Of a stretch of 64,000 nucleotides of DNA, positions 50,332-58,891 are shown one piece after another. Made by a program: the position numbers and the translations under genes. Under the pieces are notes generated by a model. That model was not told the origin of the DNA. It did no database searches and saw only the letters and a list, made by a program, of their open reading frames with translations. This DNA is from Bacteroidales bacterium. Its GTDB lineage: Bacteria > Bacteroidota > Bacteroidia > Bacteroidales > F082. The number at the start of each line of letters is the position of its first letter. The stretch's first letter is position 1. Where the stretch lies: the NCBI GenBank assembly GCA_017531225.1, contig JAFXLL010000012.1, forward strand, positions 124,001-188,000, read 5' to 3'.

Positions 50332-51209
50332 GAATTGTTGACATGATTACGCGAGACCGATGGGAAATCGGCTTCGTTGAAGGTGGATTGCCAGCCGTGA
50401 TGGGTGTGGCACCATTGCAAATTCAATGGCTGAAACATGATTATCGTGACCGTTGGTTCGCCGACCCGTTTGTGCTTGAAGTTACGGAGGACGAGATTCA
50501 GGTGTTGGCTGAGGAAGTCCAATACGAAACTGAGAAAGGCAGAATCGTTCTCCTGAAGGTTGATCGGAAAACGTATGAATTGAGGTCGCTCAACCTGGTT
50601 CTGGAGCTTCAGACCCATCTTAGCTTTCCGGCTATATGGAGAGAGGAAGGGCGGGTGTTCGTTTATCCTGAGAGCTGGAAATCGGGCGAGTTGAGCCTTT
50701 ATGAGTTTAAGGACGGACATTGTGATCCGAATTCGAAAACGGTGATTTGTGAAGAGTCTATGGCTGATGCTGTGATGACGGAGCGATTTGGCAAAAGGCA
50801 ACTCTTTTCGGTTCGTGACAATGATAAACTGTTGGTTTATAATTATAATTATGAAAAACAGCGATTTACGATATCTCACGTAAAGTTTTTTAATAAGGCA
50901 ACGGCTCGAAATGCCGGCGATTTCTTCGAGTTCGAAGGAGAGGTATACCGTCCGGCACAGGTATGTATTAACCGTTATGGTGAGGCCATAGAGATACAGA
51001 AAGTGGTTCGAGGTGATGATGATAACTTTTGTTTTATTCCATACAAAACGCTCTGTTCTAACCACGCTTCACTTGATGTGGGGATGCATACTTTGAATTG
51101 TTACAAAGGAGTAGTGGCCGTTGATGTCAGGGGGTGGAACCATGCATTGACGGTTAAATCGATCCTTGCCATAAAGAAATTGTTCCTCGGATGGGAGCAT
51201 AAGAAATGA
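50328..51209 (+). CDS. GINT1 N-terminal-like glycosyltransferase-associated beta-propeller
   Basis: The 293-residue protein resembles the domain annotated as the N-terminal part of glucosamine inositolphosphorylceramide transferase 1 (GINT1). Conserved pieces are WLKHDYRDRWFADPFVLEV, HLSFPAIWREEGRVFVYPES, and AGDFFEFEGEVYRPAQVCI. It has the repeated strand pattern of a five-bladed beta-propeller. Bacterial members occur in polysaccharide loci without the plant GT64 part, and their activity is not established. It is coupled by ATGA overlaps to the GNAT gene before and the GT32 gene after. Confidence 0.78.
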   Translation: MRIVDMITRDRWEIGFVEGGLPAVMGVAPLQIQWLKHDYRDRWFADPFVLEVTEDEIQVLAEEVQYETEKGRIVLLKVDRKTYELRSLNLVLELQTHLSFPAIWREEGRVFVYPESWKSGELSLYEFKDGHCDPNSKTVICEESMADAVMTERFGKRQLFSVRDNDKLLVYNYNYEKQRFTISHVKFFNKATARNAGDFFEFEGEVYRPAQVCINRYGEAIEIQKVVRGDDDNFCFIPYKTLCSNHASLDVGMHTLNCYKGVVAVDVRGWNHALTVKSILAIKKLFLGWEHKK

Positions 51210-51925
51210 TACCCAAAAAGATACATTATTGTTGGTTCGGTCACGGCGAGATGCCTGAGTTGGCGCAAAGATGCATCGCCTCGTGGCATGAGTTTATGCC
51301 CGATTGGGAATACAAGTTGTGGAACGAGGACAACTTCGATGTGACTGCTGTAGCTTATACAAATGAGGCATATAAGGCACGAAAGTTCGCTTTTGTGAGC
51401 GATTATGTACGCCTTTGGGCTCTGTGCAACGAAGGGGGCGTATATCTTGATGTGGATTTTGAGGTCTTTAAGCCATTTGACAATCTCATGCACTGGGATG
51501 CCTTTGCGGGTTTTGAAGGTAGCAAGCACAGTCCAGTGATGATGGGCGTGTTGGCAAGCCGCCCTGATGGCATCTGGGTAAAGGAACAGCTGGGTTATTA
51601 TCAGGAAAGGCACTTTGTCAAACCTGATGGCTCTCTTGACTTGATGACGAATGTCCTGTTTGTGAATGAAAAGATGCGCGAACAAGGCTTTATTCAGAAT
51701 GGTAAGGAGCAGGATTATAAGGATTTACATATCTTCCCTGTGGAGTATTTCTGTCCAAGGCAAACCACAGGAGAATACCTGCGTACAGAGAATACTTATT
51801 GTGACCATCTCGGACTAGGCTCGTGGGAAGAGGATGACGGCGGATGGAAACAATGGATCGGCCGTCTTGTCGGGCAACGAAACATGATCCGTATCATTAA
51901 ATTGAAACGTAAACTTTTTGGATGA
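51206..51925 (+). CDS. GT32-type glycosyltransferase (OCH1-like, DxD sugar transferase)
   Basis: The 239-residue enzyme opens MIPKKIHYCWFGHGEMPELA, followed by CIASWHEFMPDWEYKLWNED. The catalytic DxD sits in GGVYLDVDFEVFKPFD. These mark the Gly_transf_sug (GT32) family, common in Bacteroidota capsule loci. The C-terminal basic segment ends at RIIKLKRKLFG. The sugar is unknown, although several family members transfer galactose or mannose. It is preceded by an ATGA overlap and followed by a 9-base gap. Confidence 0.9.
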   Translation: MIPKKIHYCWFGHGEMPELAQRCIASWHEFMPDWEYKLWNEDNFDVTAVAYTNEAYKARKFAFVSDYVRLWALCNEGGVYLDVDFEVFKPFDNLMHWDAFAGFEGSKHSPVMMGVLASRPDGIWVKEQLGYYQERHFVKPDGSLDLMTNVLFVNEKMREQGFIQNGKEQDYKDLHIFPVEYFCPRQTTGEYLRTENTYCDHLGLGSWEEDDGGWKQWIGRLVGQRNMIRIIKLKRKLFG

Positions 51926-51934
51926 TTATTTGAT

Positions 51935-53338
51935 ATGATTACCTTCCTCCCGAAACTGGTTTCCAGAAAGGCCATAACGTTCTATTTTGTTACATTGGCC
52001 TTGGTTTCGGTGCTGTTTGTGAACCAAATCCTTCCTCTGGTTTGGGTCCTGTTCGGCACGGTGGAGGTGTGCTCGTTTTTTTATTTCGGCAATGTGCTGA
52101 CCAAGCAATGGCGGACGTTCCATCCCAATGTCTTTGTTAGGAAACTGTTCTGGACGGCATTATCCATCAGGTTGGTGTACGCCATATTCGCCTATTTCTT
52201 TTATGATATCATGACGGGACAACCCTTCATGTTCCATGCCGCTGACGAGTTGTGGTACTATGACATGAGCAAGATGTGGAGTGAACAGGGTCTGACGGCT
52301 TTCCAGAAAGCAATAGCAACTACGGCCTTCAGTGATTCCGGGGAGATTTATTGGGACGCTTTCCTGTGCAAAATCATGGGACCGAACATTTTGGGTGTTC
52401 GATTCTTCCATTGTTTGGTCGGCGCGACCACCTGCGTGCTGATCTACCAATTGGCAAAACGGCATTTCGGTGAAGGTGTAGGACGTATGTCGGCCATCTT
52501 CTGCATGCTGATGCCCAACTTGGTGTATTACTGCGGTATTCACCTGAAGGAAGCCGATTTGGTGTTTCTGACGGTCCTGTTCGTTGACAGTATTGACCGC
52601 ATGATAGTAAGTGGTAAGTTTAATACGAAGTATTTTATTTGGGCATTGCTCTCTTTCTTGGCCATATTTACTTTCAGGACGGTGCTGGGAGCCATTGAAT
52701 TGATAGCGACTTTTGTTGCCTTGGTATTTAACAAGGGACCTCTCAACAACTGGTGGAAAAGAGTGGCCATCATCGTGGTTGTAGCTATTGCCATGTCGGT
52801 TACTGTGATTGGTAACAGAATCATAGGCGAGTTTGAAGAAGTTTGGGAGGGAAGGGTAATGAATCAGCGTGCTGGAATGGAATGGAGGGCAGAACGTGAA
52901 GGTGGCAATGCCTTTGCGCGATACGCCTCCAAAACGGTATTCGCCCCCTTGATTTTCACCATTCCATTCCCCACCATGGTCAATACTCCCGGTCAAGAAA
53001 ACCAACAGATGTTGCATGGCGGCAACTATGTTAAGAATATTATGTCGGGCTTTGTAATCTTTGCCTTGGTAATGCTTTTGCTGAACGGGGATTGGAGAAA
53101 ACACACTATGCCTTTGGCGTTAATGCTCGGTTACTTGACAGTGATTGCCTTCAGCAATTTTGCGCACTCGGAGCGCTTCCATCAACCAGCGTTACCATTC
53201 GAGCTTATGTTTGCCGCTGTGGGAATCTCGATGCTGAAGAAGAAGCATGTGAAGTGGATCGACTATTGGATGTATGGCATTGTGGTGGCCAATATAGCAT
53301 GGGCCTGGTTCAAGCTGGCAGGAAGGGGGATGCTGTGA
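51935..53338 (+). CDS. multi-pass membrane protein, GT-C-like transferase or Wzy-like polymerase
   Basis: The 467-residue protein has about ten to twelve hydrophobic segments. An acidic periplasmic loop after the first pair (FHAADELWYYDMSKMWSEQG) resembles the Asp/Glu loop of GT-C enzymes such as ArnT or PMT-like proteins. HLKEADLVFLTVLFVDSIDR is a second conserved-looking segment. It could also be the O-antigen polymerase Wzy, a family too divergent to judge by eye. It is the only polymerase-like or GT-C candidate in the window. The next gene's ATG shares its stop (TGATG). Confidence 0.75.
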   Translation: MITFLPKLVSRKAITFYFVTLALVSVLFVNQILPLVWVLFGTVEVCSFFYFGNVLTKQWRTFHPNVFVRKLFWTALSIRLVYAIFAYFFYDIMTGQPFMFHAADELWYYDMSKMWSEQGLTAFQKAIATTAFSDSGEIYWDAFLCKIMGPNILGVRFFHCLVGATTCVLIYQLAKRHFGEGVGRMSAIFCMLMPNLVYYCGIHLKEADLVFLTVLFVDSIDRMIVSGKFNTKYFIWALLSFLAIFTFRTVLGAIELIATFVALVFNKGPLNNWWKRVAIIVVVAIAMSVTVIGNRIIGEFEEVWEGRVMNQRAGMEWRAEREGGNAFARYASKTVFAPLIFTIPFPTMVNTPGQENQQMLHGGNYVKNIMSGFVIFALVMLLLNGDWRKHTMPLALMLGYLTVIAFSNFAHSERFHQPALPFELMFAAVGISMLKKKHVKWIDYWMYGIVVANIAWAWFKLAGRGML

Positions 53339-54273
53339 TGAAAGTGCTGGTGGTTTGTCGTTACAAGGAAGGGTATGAGGGTGATGTCGCTCCTTTTGTG
53401 AAGGAACAGGTTGACGCGGTAAGTTCACATGGCGTGGACTGTGAGTATTTCTTGATAAAAGGCAATGGTATTATAGGTTATTTCAGTCATCTGAAAGCCT
53501 TGAAAAATAAGATTAAGGAGTGCCGTCCCGATTTGCTGCATGCGCATTATGGCCTGTGTGGCCTATTGGCTAACATGCAGCGCAAGGTGCCTGTGGTGAC
53601 CACTTATCATGGATCAGACATTAACGATGGGAAAGTGTTACCACTGTCAAGAGTAGCGATGAGTCTTTCGGCATGGAACATTCTCGTTTCGCGAAGAGCG
53701 CTTGAGAAGTCTGGTCTGAAAAAGAAATACACGCTGTTGCCTTGTGGCATCGACCTGTCGGATTTACAATTGATCGATAAAGCTGAGGCGAGGCGTCGTT
53801 TGGACTTGAATGTGGAGAAACGCATTGTCGTCTTTCCGGGAGCTTTCGACAACAAGGTTAAAAATGTCTCTTTGGCTAAGGAAGCCGTTGCATTGTTGGG
53901 CGATAGTCAAGTGGAGTTGCATGAAATGAAAGGCTATTCGCGAGAAAAGGCAATGCTGCTGTTGTGTGCAGCCGATGCCATGATGATGACTTCGCTCTCC
54001 GAAGGATCACCACAGGTGGTCAAGGAAGCTATGGCTTGCGGTTGCCCCATCGTTAGTGTTGACGTGGGGGATGTGCGTGAGCGTGTGGAAGGCGTAGATG
54101 GCTGTTATGTAGCATTGACTCGTGAGCCGAATGAACTGGCGGAACTGCTTCGCAAGGCTTTGGCTTTTAAAGGAAAAACCCAGGGAAGGAACAAGTTGGT
54201 TACCGACGGCCTCGACAACCGTCAAGTGGCAGAACAACTGATTAGTTTATACGAAAAGGTATGTGTAGGGTAA
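53338..54273 (+). CDS. GT4 family glycosyltransferase
   Basis: The 311-residue GT-B enzyme opens MKVLVVCRYKEGYEGDVAPF. It has PDLLHAHYGLCGLLANM and TTYHGSDIN in the N-terminal half. The GT4 nucleotide-site motif is SLSEGSPQVVKEAMACGCPIVSVDVGDV (E-x7-E). Family members retain the anomeric configuration of the sugar; substrate unknown. The start at 53338 is coupled to the upstream stop (TGATG); a longer in-frame extension lies inside the membrane-protein gene and is not coding. Confidence 0.92.
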   Translation: MKVLVVCRYKEGYEGDVAPFVKEQVDAVSSHGVDCEYFLIKGNGIIGYFSHLKALKNKIKECRPDLLHAHYGLCGLLANMQRKVPVVTTYHGSDINDGKVLPLSRVAMSLSAWNILVSRRALEKSGLKKKYTLLPCGIDLSDLQLIDKAEARRRLDLNVEKRIVVFPGAFDNKVKNVSLAKEAVALLGDSQVELHEMKGYSREKAMLLLCAADAMMMTSLSEGSPQVVKEAMACGCPIVSVDVGDVRERVEGVDGCYVALTREPNELAELLRKALAFKGKTQGRNKLVTDGLDNRQVAEQLISLYEKVCVG

Positions 54274-55271
54274 TCGGGATTGATGGGATAAACAAGGAAG
54301 AATGGAGCGATTTGGTAAAGTCGTCTCCTGTGGTTACATGGTTCCAAACCATGGAAGCGTACGATTTCTTCTCCAGTTTGTCGTTTCTTGAGCCTTTCGC
54401 TTTTGGGGTTGAAGGAGAGAACCGATTGAAGGGAGTTGCTGTCGGATACATTCAGCGTGACGGAGGCAAGGTCAAGCAATATCTTTCCAGAAGAGCCATC
54501 ATTATAGGCGGTCCCTTATTGGCAGAGGACGTCACGGATGAAGAATTGACGGTGCTGTTAAGATCGCTCAACGAAAGCCTTCGAAAAAAGGCGATTTATA
54601 TAGAAACACGTAATTTTAACGATTATGGTCGTTGGAGACGGGTGTTCGAGGAATGTGGCTTTAGGTATGAACCGCACTTGAATTTCCATGTGGGAACCGA
54701 ATCGGTGGAAGAGGCCCAAGCCAGAATTGGAAAGCACCGTTGGAGATACATCCGACTCTCCTTGCGTGATGGTGCCCAACTGGTGGAGCAACCCACCAAA
54801 GATCAGCTGGATAAGTTCTATTCGCTTTTGATGGAACTATATCGGACAAAAGTAAAGAAGCCGCTGTTTCCAATGGAATTCTTCGAGAAGCTGTATGCAT
54901 TGGAAAGCGCAAGGTTTTTCTTAATTGAGTATGAAGGGGAGATTGTGGGAGGTTCGGTGTGCGTATGCCTTGAAGGAAAGGCTGTGTATGAATGGATGAA
55001 ATGTGGAGATGACCATTCCCATAAGAATATACGTCCGTCATCGGTGGCGACATGGTTGGGTATCAAGCATGCGGCCGAAAACGGGTGTAAGGTGTATGAT
55101 TTCATGGGCGCAGGCAAGCCCAACGAACCGTATGGAGTCCGCGACTTCAAGGCGGAATTCGGAGGTGAGTTGGTGGAACATGGTAGGTTTATCCATGAGT
55201 GCCACCCATGGTTGTATTACTGCGGCAAGAAGTATTATGAGCTATTATCGCTTTCAAGAAATAAAGCCTAA
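54261..55271 (+). CDS. FemAB-like acyl/aminoacyl transferase
   Basis: The 336-residue protein has two GNAT-like halves. The C-terminal one shows FFLIEYEGEIVGGSVCVCLEGKAVYEW and the ending VYDFMGAGKPNEPYGVRDFKAEFGGELVEHG, typical of FemAB-like (peptidoglycan-bridge-type) proteins. Relatives in polysaccharide loci probably add an acyl or amino acid group to an amino sugar. The N-terminal segment SPVVTWFQTMEAYDFFSS fits the usual FemAB opening. It overlaps the GT4 gene by 13 bases and the following acyltransferase by 35 bases. Confidence 0.85.
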   Translation: MCRVIGIDGINKEEWSDLVKSSPVVTWFQTMEAYDFFSSLSFLEPFAFGVEGENRLKGVAVGYIQRDGGKVKQYLSRRAIIIGGPLLAEDVTDEELTVLLRSLNESLRKKAIYIETRNFNDYGRWRRVFEECGFRYEPHLNFHVGTESVEEAQARIGKHRWRYIRLSLRDGAQLVEQPTKDQLDKFYSLLMELYRTKVKKPLFPMEFFEKLYALESARFFLIEYEGEIVGGSVCVCLEGKAVYEWMKCGDDHSHKNIRPSSVATWLGIKHAAENGCKVYDFMGAGKPNEPYGVRDFKAEFGGELVEHGRFIHECHPWLYYCGKKYYELLSLSRNKA

Positions 55272-56295
55272 CGAGGAAGACTGGGAACGGATCGAATCCG
55301 CCTATGACAGCACCTGTTTTCAAACTCGAAAATGGATGGCCTATCTGGATTGGATTCATTACAAGCCTTTTGTAGCCGAGGTGTTTTCAGACGACGAAAA
55401 CATCGGCTATTTCTTGGGTGAGAAGCTTTGGAGAGCTGCTACCTTGGTGACGGCCCCATACGAGGGAATAGGAACCTATACGCAAGGGCTATCCTTGACA
55501 AAAATGGTTTCGAAAGAGGATCGTGTTGAGATTTATAAGTCGCTGGCGCAGTGGTTGTTTGATACTGGTATTTCAAGCTATTTCCAAGTTGATGATTGGC
55601 AATTGAGAGAAGATAGTCAGGAGTGGGTTAGCGACAAGACGTGGTACAATGAGGTGCTGGAAAAGGCTGGCGTACGTTATGAGATTAGGCCCACATTGCA
55701 TGTTGATTTGCGAAAGACCGAAGAGGAACTGTGGGCGGGATTGCATTACAAGTCGTGCAAATACAGCATTCATAAGGCTGAAAAGCTGGGCCTGCAAGTC
55801 CGTACGGTAGATCGGTTTGAGGATATAGCCGAATTTGTAAGGATCCACTATGACCAATTGCGCGATGTGTGTGCAAAACAAGGCATGAAACCCAAAGCAT
55901 CCCAAAAGAAGGATAGAATGTTGGCGCTGTGTGAGTCGCTGTTTCCCGACAGGGTGATCATGATCCAGGTTGTTGGAAAAGATGAGGAATGCAGGCAACA
56001 AGTCATGTCGTCAGGTATCTTTTGTCTCGACAAAGGCGAATGTAGCTATTGGACAGGGGCGAGCTACCAGAGATACCAGAAATATTGTCCCAATGAACTG
56101 ATGGTTTGGGAAGCCATGCGGATGATGCGTGAAAGGGGGGGCGGTGATTTGAACTTTTGTGGGATGGCCGACTATAAGTTGAAGTTCGGTACTGTTTACG
56201 CCTTTGTTCCTCGGTTGGTTTTTACCAAACGCCAATGGATTCGTCAGGCGAAAGGCCTAGCTAAAAAAACATACTATTGGTTGCGGAAAATATGA
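55237..56295 (+). CDS. GNAT/BioF2-like acetyltransferase
   Basis: The 352-residue protein (MSYYRFQEIKPNEEDWERIE) has a BioF2-like GNAT fold. Signs are CFQTRKWMAYLDWIHYKPFV at the start, HYKSCKYSIHKAEKLGLQVR in the middle, and GICFLDKGECSYWTGAS-type ending IFCLDKGECSYWTGASYQRY with GGDLNFCGMADYKLKFG. It is related in layout to the FemAB protein just upstream, so the pair may act on successive positions. The start at 55237 gives the family-like N-terminus; a longer frame from 55003 lies inside the upstream gene. The stop overlaps the next ATG (ATGA). Confidence 0.82.
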   Translation: MSYYRFQEIKPNEEDWERIESAYDSTCFQTRKWMAYLDWIHYKPFVAEVFSDDENIGYFLGEKLWRAATLVTAPYEGIGTYTQGLSLTKMVSKEDRVEIYKSLAQWLFDTGISSYFQVDDWQLREDSQEWVSDKTWYNEVLEKAGVRYEIRPTLHVDLRKTEEELWAGLHYKSCKYSIHKAEKLGLQVRTVDRFEDIAEFVRIHYDQLRDVCAKQGMKPKASQKKDRMLALCESLFPDRVIMIQVVGKDEECRQQVMSSGIFCLDKGECSYWTGASYQRYQKYCPNELMVWEAMRMMRERGGGDLNFCGMADYKLKFGTVYAFVPRLVFTKRQWIRQAKGLAKKTYYWLRKI

Positions 56296-57347
56296 ACATC
56301 TTGATTGACATAGGACATCCAGCGCATGTGCATCTTTTTCGGCATCTCTCAGAGGCGCTGAAAAGCCATGGACATCAGCTGTTTTATTCGGTACGCAACG
56401 ATTCGGTGACCATCAGGCTGATGGAACATTATGGTATGACCCCCTGTGTGAACTTAGGAGGGAAAAGGGACAGCCTCTTCGGGAAAGCGTTGACCATTGC
56501 CTCCCAAGATGCCCGATTACTGCACTTTGTCAGGAAAAACAAGATTGATTTAGGCTTGAGCAGCGGTTTGGTACTGAGCCACATCTCCAAGCTGACCCGG
56601 ATGAAGTCGTTTATGTTTGACGATGATGACGATGAGGCTGAGCCGTTGTTGGTGAAATATGGCCATCCGCTATGCGATGCGGTGCTGACACCTGATTGCA
56701 TCAACCGCAAGACGAAACATGCTGTGTATTATGCCGGGACTCATGAGTTGGCCTACCTGCATCCCAACCGCTTCAAACCTGACCGATCGGTGCTTGAGAA
56801 AGCGGGTCTGAAAGAGGATGAACGCTTTTTTATCATGCGTTTTGTGGCCATGAAGGGGCATCATGACGTGGGTCAGTCTGGTCTTTCGATGGAACAAAAG
56901 CGGACGCTTTTCAACCTGTTGCAAGCCAAAGGACGTGTGATCATCACGTCAGAACGTGCTGTGGAGCCTGAGTTTGAACCCTATCGTCTTCCGGTGCCAC
57001 CTGAGGAAATACATTCGCTTATGGCGTATTGTTCCTTGTTTGTGGGCGACAGTCAGACCATGACATCCGAAGCGGCTGTGCTGGGCGTTCCTGCATTGAA
57101 GTGCAATACATTTGCCGGTAGGCTATCAGTACCAAACATGATGGAAGACAAATACGGCCTCTGCTATGCCTATCAGCCAAGTGATTTCAATAAGATGTGC
57201 CTGCAGGTCAAGTCGTTGTTGGAAATGGACCACAAGGCGTTACAAGCCGAATGGCAGGCCAAAAGAGATCGCTTTTTGTTGGATCATATTGATGTCACTG
57301 ACTTTTTCATTGACTTTATTGAGAATTATCCATGGACTTCACGTTAA
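56292..57347 (+). CDS. DUF354 family predicted glycosyltransferase (GT-B)
   Basis: The 351-residue protein opens MNILIDIGHPAHVHLFRHLS, the signature of DUF354. HGHQLFYSVRNDSVT and SFMFDDDDDEAEPLLVKYGHPL also fit. Late pieces are VGDSQTMTSEAAVLGVPALKCNTFAGRLSVPNMMEDKYGL, a nucleotide-binding region like that of GT-B enzymes. No substrate is known. Together with the deacetylase gene that begins inside its 3' end (16-base overlap), it may process one glycan. The start at 56292 overlaps the upstream stop. Confidence 0.88.
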   Translation: MNILIDIGHPAHVHLFRHLSEALKSHGHQLFYSVRNDSVTIRLMEHYGMTPCVNLGGKRDSLFGKALTIASQDARLLHFVRKNKIDLGLSSGLVLSHISKLTRMKSFMFDDDDDEAEPLLVKYGHPLCDAVLTPDCINRKTKHAVYYAGTHELAYLHPNRFKPDRSVLEKAGLKEDERFFIMRFVAMKGHHDVGQSGLSMEQKRTLFNLLQAKGRVIITSERAVEPEFEPYRLPVPPEEIHSLMAYCSLFVGDSQTMTSEAAVLGVPALKCNTFAGRLSVPNMMEDKYGLCYAYQPSDFNKMCLQVKSLLEMDHKALQAEWQAKRDRFLLDHIDVTDFFIDFIENYPWTSR

Positions 57348-58060
57348 AGAAATATAGAGAACTATTACTCGCACTTCAGGGCTATGGCGAGGTGACGTTG
57401 CGCCACGATGTGGACAAAAAGCCTCAAAACAGTGTGAAAACCGCTCGAATTGAGCAAGAGTTGGGATGGAAGGCCGTCTATTATTTTCGTGCCAAGCCTT
57501 ACGGTTGGGAAGAAGAGGCCATCCGTGAGATTGCCGCTATGGGACATGAAATAGGTTATCACTATGAGTCGCTGTCCACCTGTGATGGGGATATGGAACT
57601 GGCATACCGTGACTTTTGTGATCATCTGGAAAGCCTCAGGAAACTAGTTCCGGTCACTAGCATCTGCATGCATGGCAGTCCAACATCCCAATGGGATAGC
57701 CGCGATTTGTGGAAACACTATGACTATCATCAGCTTGGCATTAAGACAGAACCTTATCTGGATACGGACTTCTCCGAGGTGTTTTACCTTACTGACACAG
57801 GCCGTTGTTGGGATGGCTTCAAGGTTAGTGTGCGTGATAAGATTCCTGAATATCAAGAACAATGGTCACAAAAAGGCTGGGTGTACCATCATACCGACGA
57901 TATCATCAAAGCTATTAAGGAGGGGCACTTTCCACGGAAAGCCATGGTTACCACCCATCCTCAACGATGGACCGACAATCCGTGGCAGTGGTGCTGCGAG
58001 ATGGGAGTCCAATGGGTGAAGAACATGGTGAAAGCCATCATTGTCAAGAAAAAATTGTAA
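57332..58060 (+). CDS. polysaccharide deacetylase-like protein
   Basis: The 242-residue protein starts MDFTLKKYRELLLALQGYGE. The metal and catalytic Asp motif is VTLRHDVDKKPQNS. The pair GHEIGYHYESLSTCDGD and ICMHGSPTSQWDSRD supply the remaining His residues of the NodB-like site. TTHPQRWTDNPWQWC is the conserved late TxHP motif of this branch. It may remove acyl groups from lipid-linked sugars. Its last bases contain the promoter of the wza module. Confidence 0.85.
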   Translation: MDFTLKKYRELLLALQGYGEVTLRHDVDKKPQNSVKTARIEQELGWKAVYYFRAKPYGWEEEAIREIAAMGHEIGYHYESLSTCDGDMELAYRDFCDHLESLRKLVPVTSICMHGSPTSQWDSRDLWKHYDYHQLGIKTEPYLDTDFSEVFYLTDTGRCWDGFKVSVRDKIPEYQEQWSQKGWVYHHTDDIIKAIKEGHFPRKAMVTTHPQRWTDNPWQWCCEMGVQWVKNMVKAIIVKKKL

Positions 58061-58065
58061 TTTTG
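58058..58065 (+). promoter_or_regulatory. -7 element of the wza-wzc-cpsB module
   Basis: TAATTTTG overlaps the stop codon of the deacetylase gene and lies 34 bases before the Wza ATG at 58099. It gives the export-control genes a transcript of their own. Confidence 0.6.
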
Positions 58066-58098
58066 CAAATTGTCATAGAAGCATTTTATTTGAAAAGC

Positions 58099-58884
58099 AT
58101 GAAATATTTCAAATTACTCATTGTTTCAGCGTTTTTGCTCACCATCGCCTCGTCGTGTGTTACGCCGAAAGAGGTGAGCTATCTTCAAGATTTAACACAA
58201 GATGGGGCCATCCCGTTAAACAGCAAGTTTGAAGCTGTGATCACTCCCTACGATGAACTGCGTATCACTGTGATCGGGTTCGGTGTCGAGAAGGAGCTGG
58301 CTGAACCGTTCAATCCCTTTGGAACCATACAGGGTGGTAATCAGCAGGCGTATGCTGGGTATTTGGTTGACGTAAATGGAAATATCCAGTTCCCCACTTT
58401 GGGAGAGATTCATGTTCAGGGAATGACACGCCTGCAGCTGCAAGACACCATTAAGAGCCTCTTGATTCAAGGGGGACATATGAATGATCCCATGGTGGAT
58501 GTGAGGTTCAATAATTTTAGGGTGTTTGTGCTGGGAACCGCTGATGGGGGCACGGTGTTGAATATTAGCAATGAACGCTGCACATTCTTGGAGGCACTTG
58601 CCATGATTGGTGGCCTGAACAAGTTTACCAAGCGTGATAAGATTGCCGTAATGCGCGAGATTGACGGGAAGATGGTGACTCGTTTCCTCGACCCGAGGTC
58701 GTCGGAAGTGTTCAACGATCCGTTCTTCTTGTTGCAACAAAACGACATCATTGTAACCCAATCGTTCAGAAGAACCTATACTCAGGAGGGTATATCGACA
58801 ACGCTCGCCGTTGTAACGTCTGTAGCCTCACTGTTATCAGCCATTGCACTGGTATTAACTATTTTTGGCCTCAGTAAACAATAG
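58099..58884 (+). CDS. wza: outer membrane polysaccharide export lipoprotein (Wza-like)
   Basis: The 261-residue protein has a lipoprotein signal with lipobox TIASSC (Cys20). A polysaccharide export domain (ITPYDELRITVIGFG ... YLVDVNGNIQFPTLGEIHVQGMTRLQLQDTI) and a SLBB-like domain (VRFNNFRVFVLGTADGGTVLNISNERCTFLEALAMIGG) follow. A C-terminal hydrophobic stretch (VVTSVASLLSAIALVLTIFG) could be the outer-membrane helix. It would form the channel through which Wzc-controlled polysaccharide leaves the cell. The ATG at 58099 follows the promoter at 58058; upstream in-frame codons belong to the deacetylase region. Confidence 0.93.
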   Translation: MKYFKLLIVSAFLLTIASSCVTPKEVSYLQDLTQDGAIPLNSKFEAVITPYDELRITVIGFGVEKELAEPFNPFGTIQGGNQQAYAGYLVDVNGNIQFPTLGEIHVQGMTRLQLQDTIKSLLIQGGHMNDPMVDVRFNNFRVFVLGTADGGTVLNISNERCTFLEALAMIGGLNKFTKRDKIAVMREIDGKMVTRFLDPRSSEVFNDPFFLLQQNDIIVTQSFRRTYTQEGISTTLAVVTSVASLLSAIALVLTIFGLSKQ

Positions 58885-58891
58885 AATTGTC

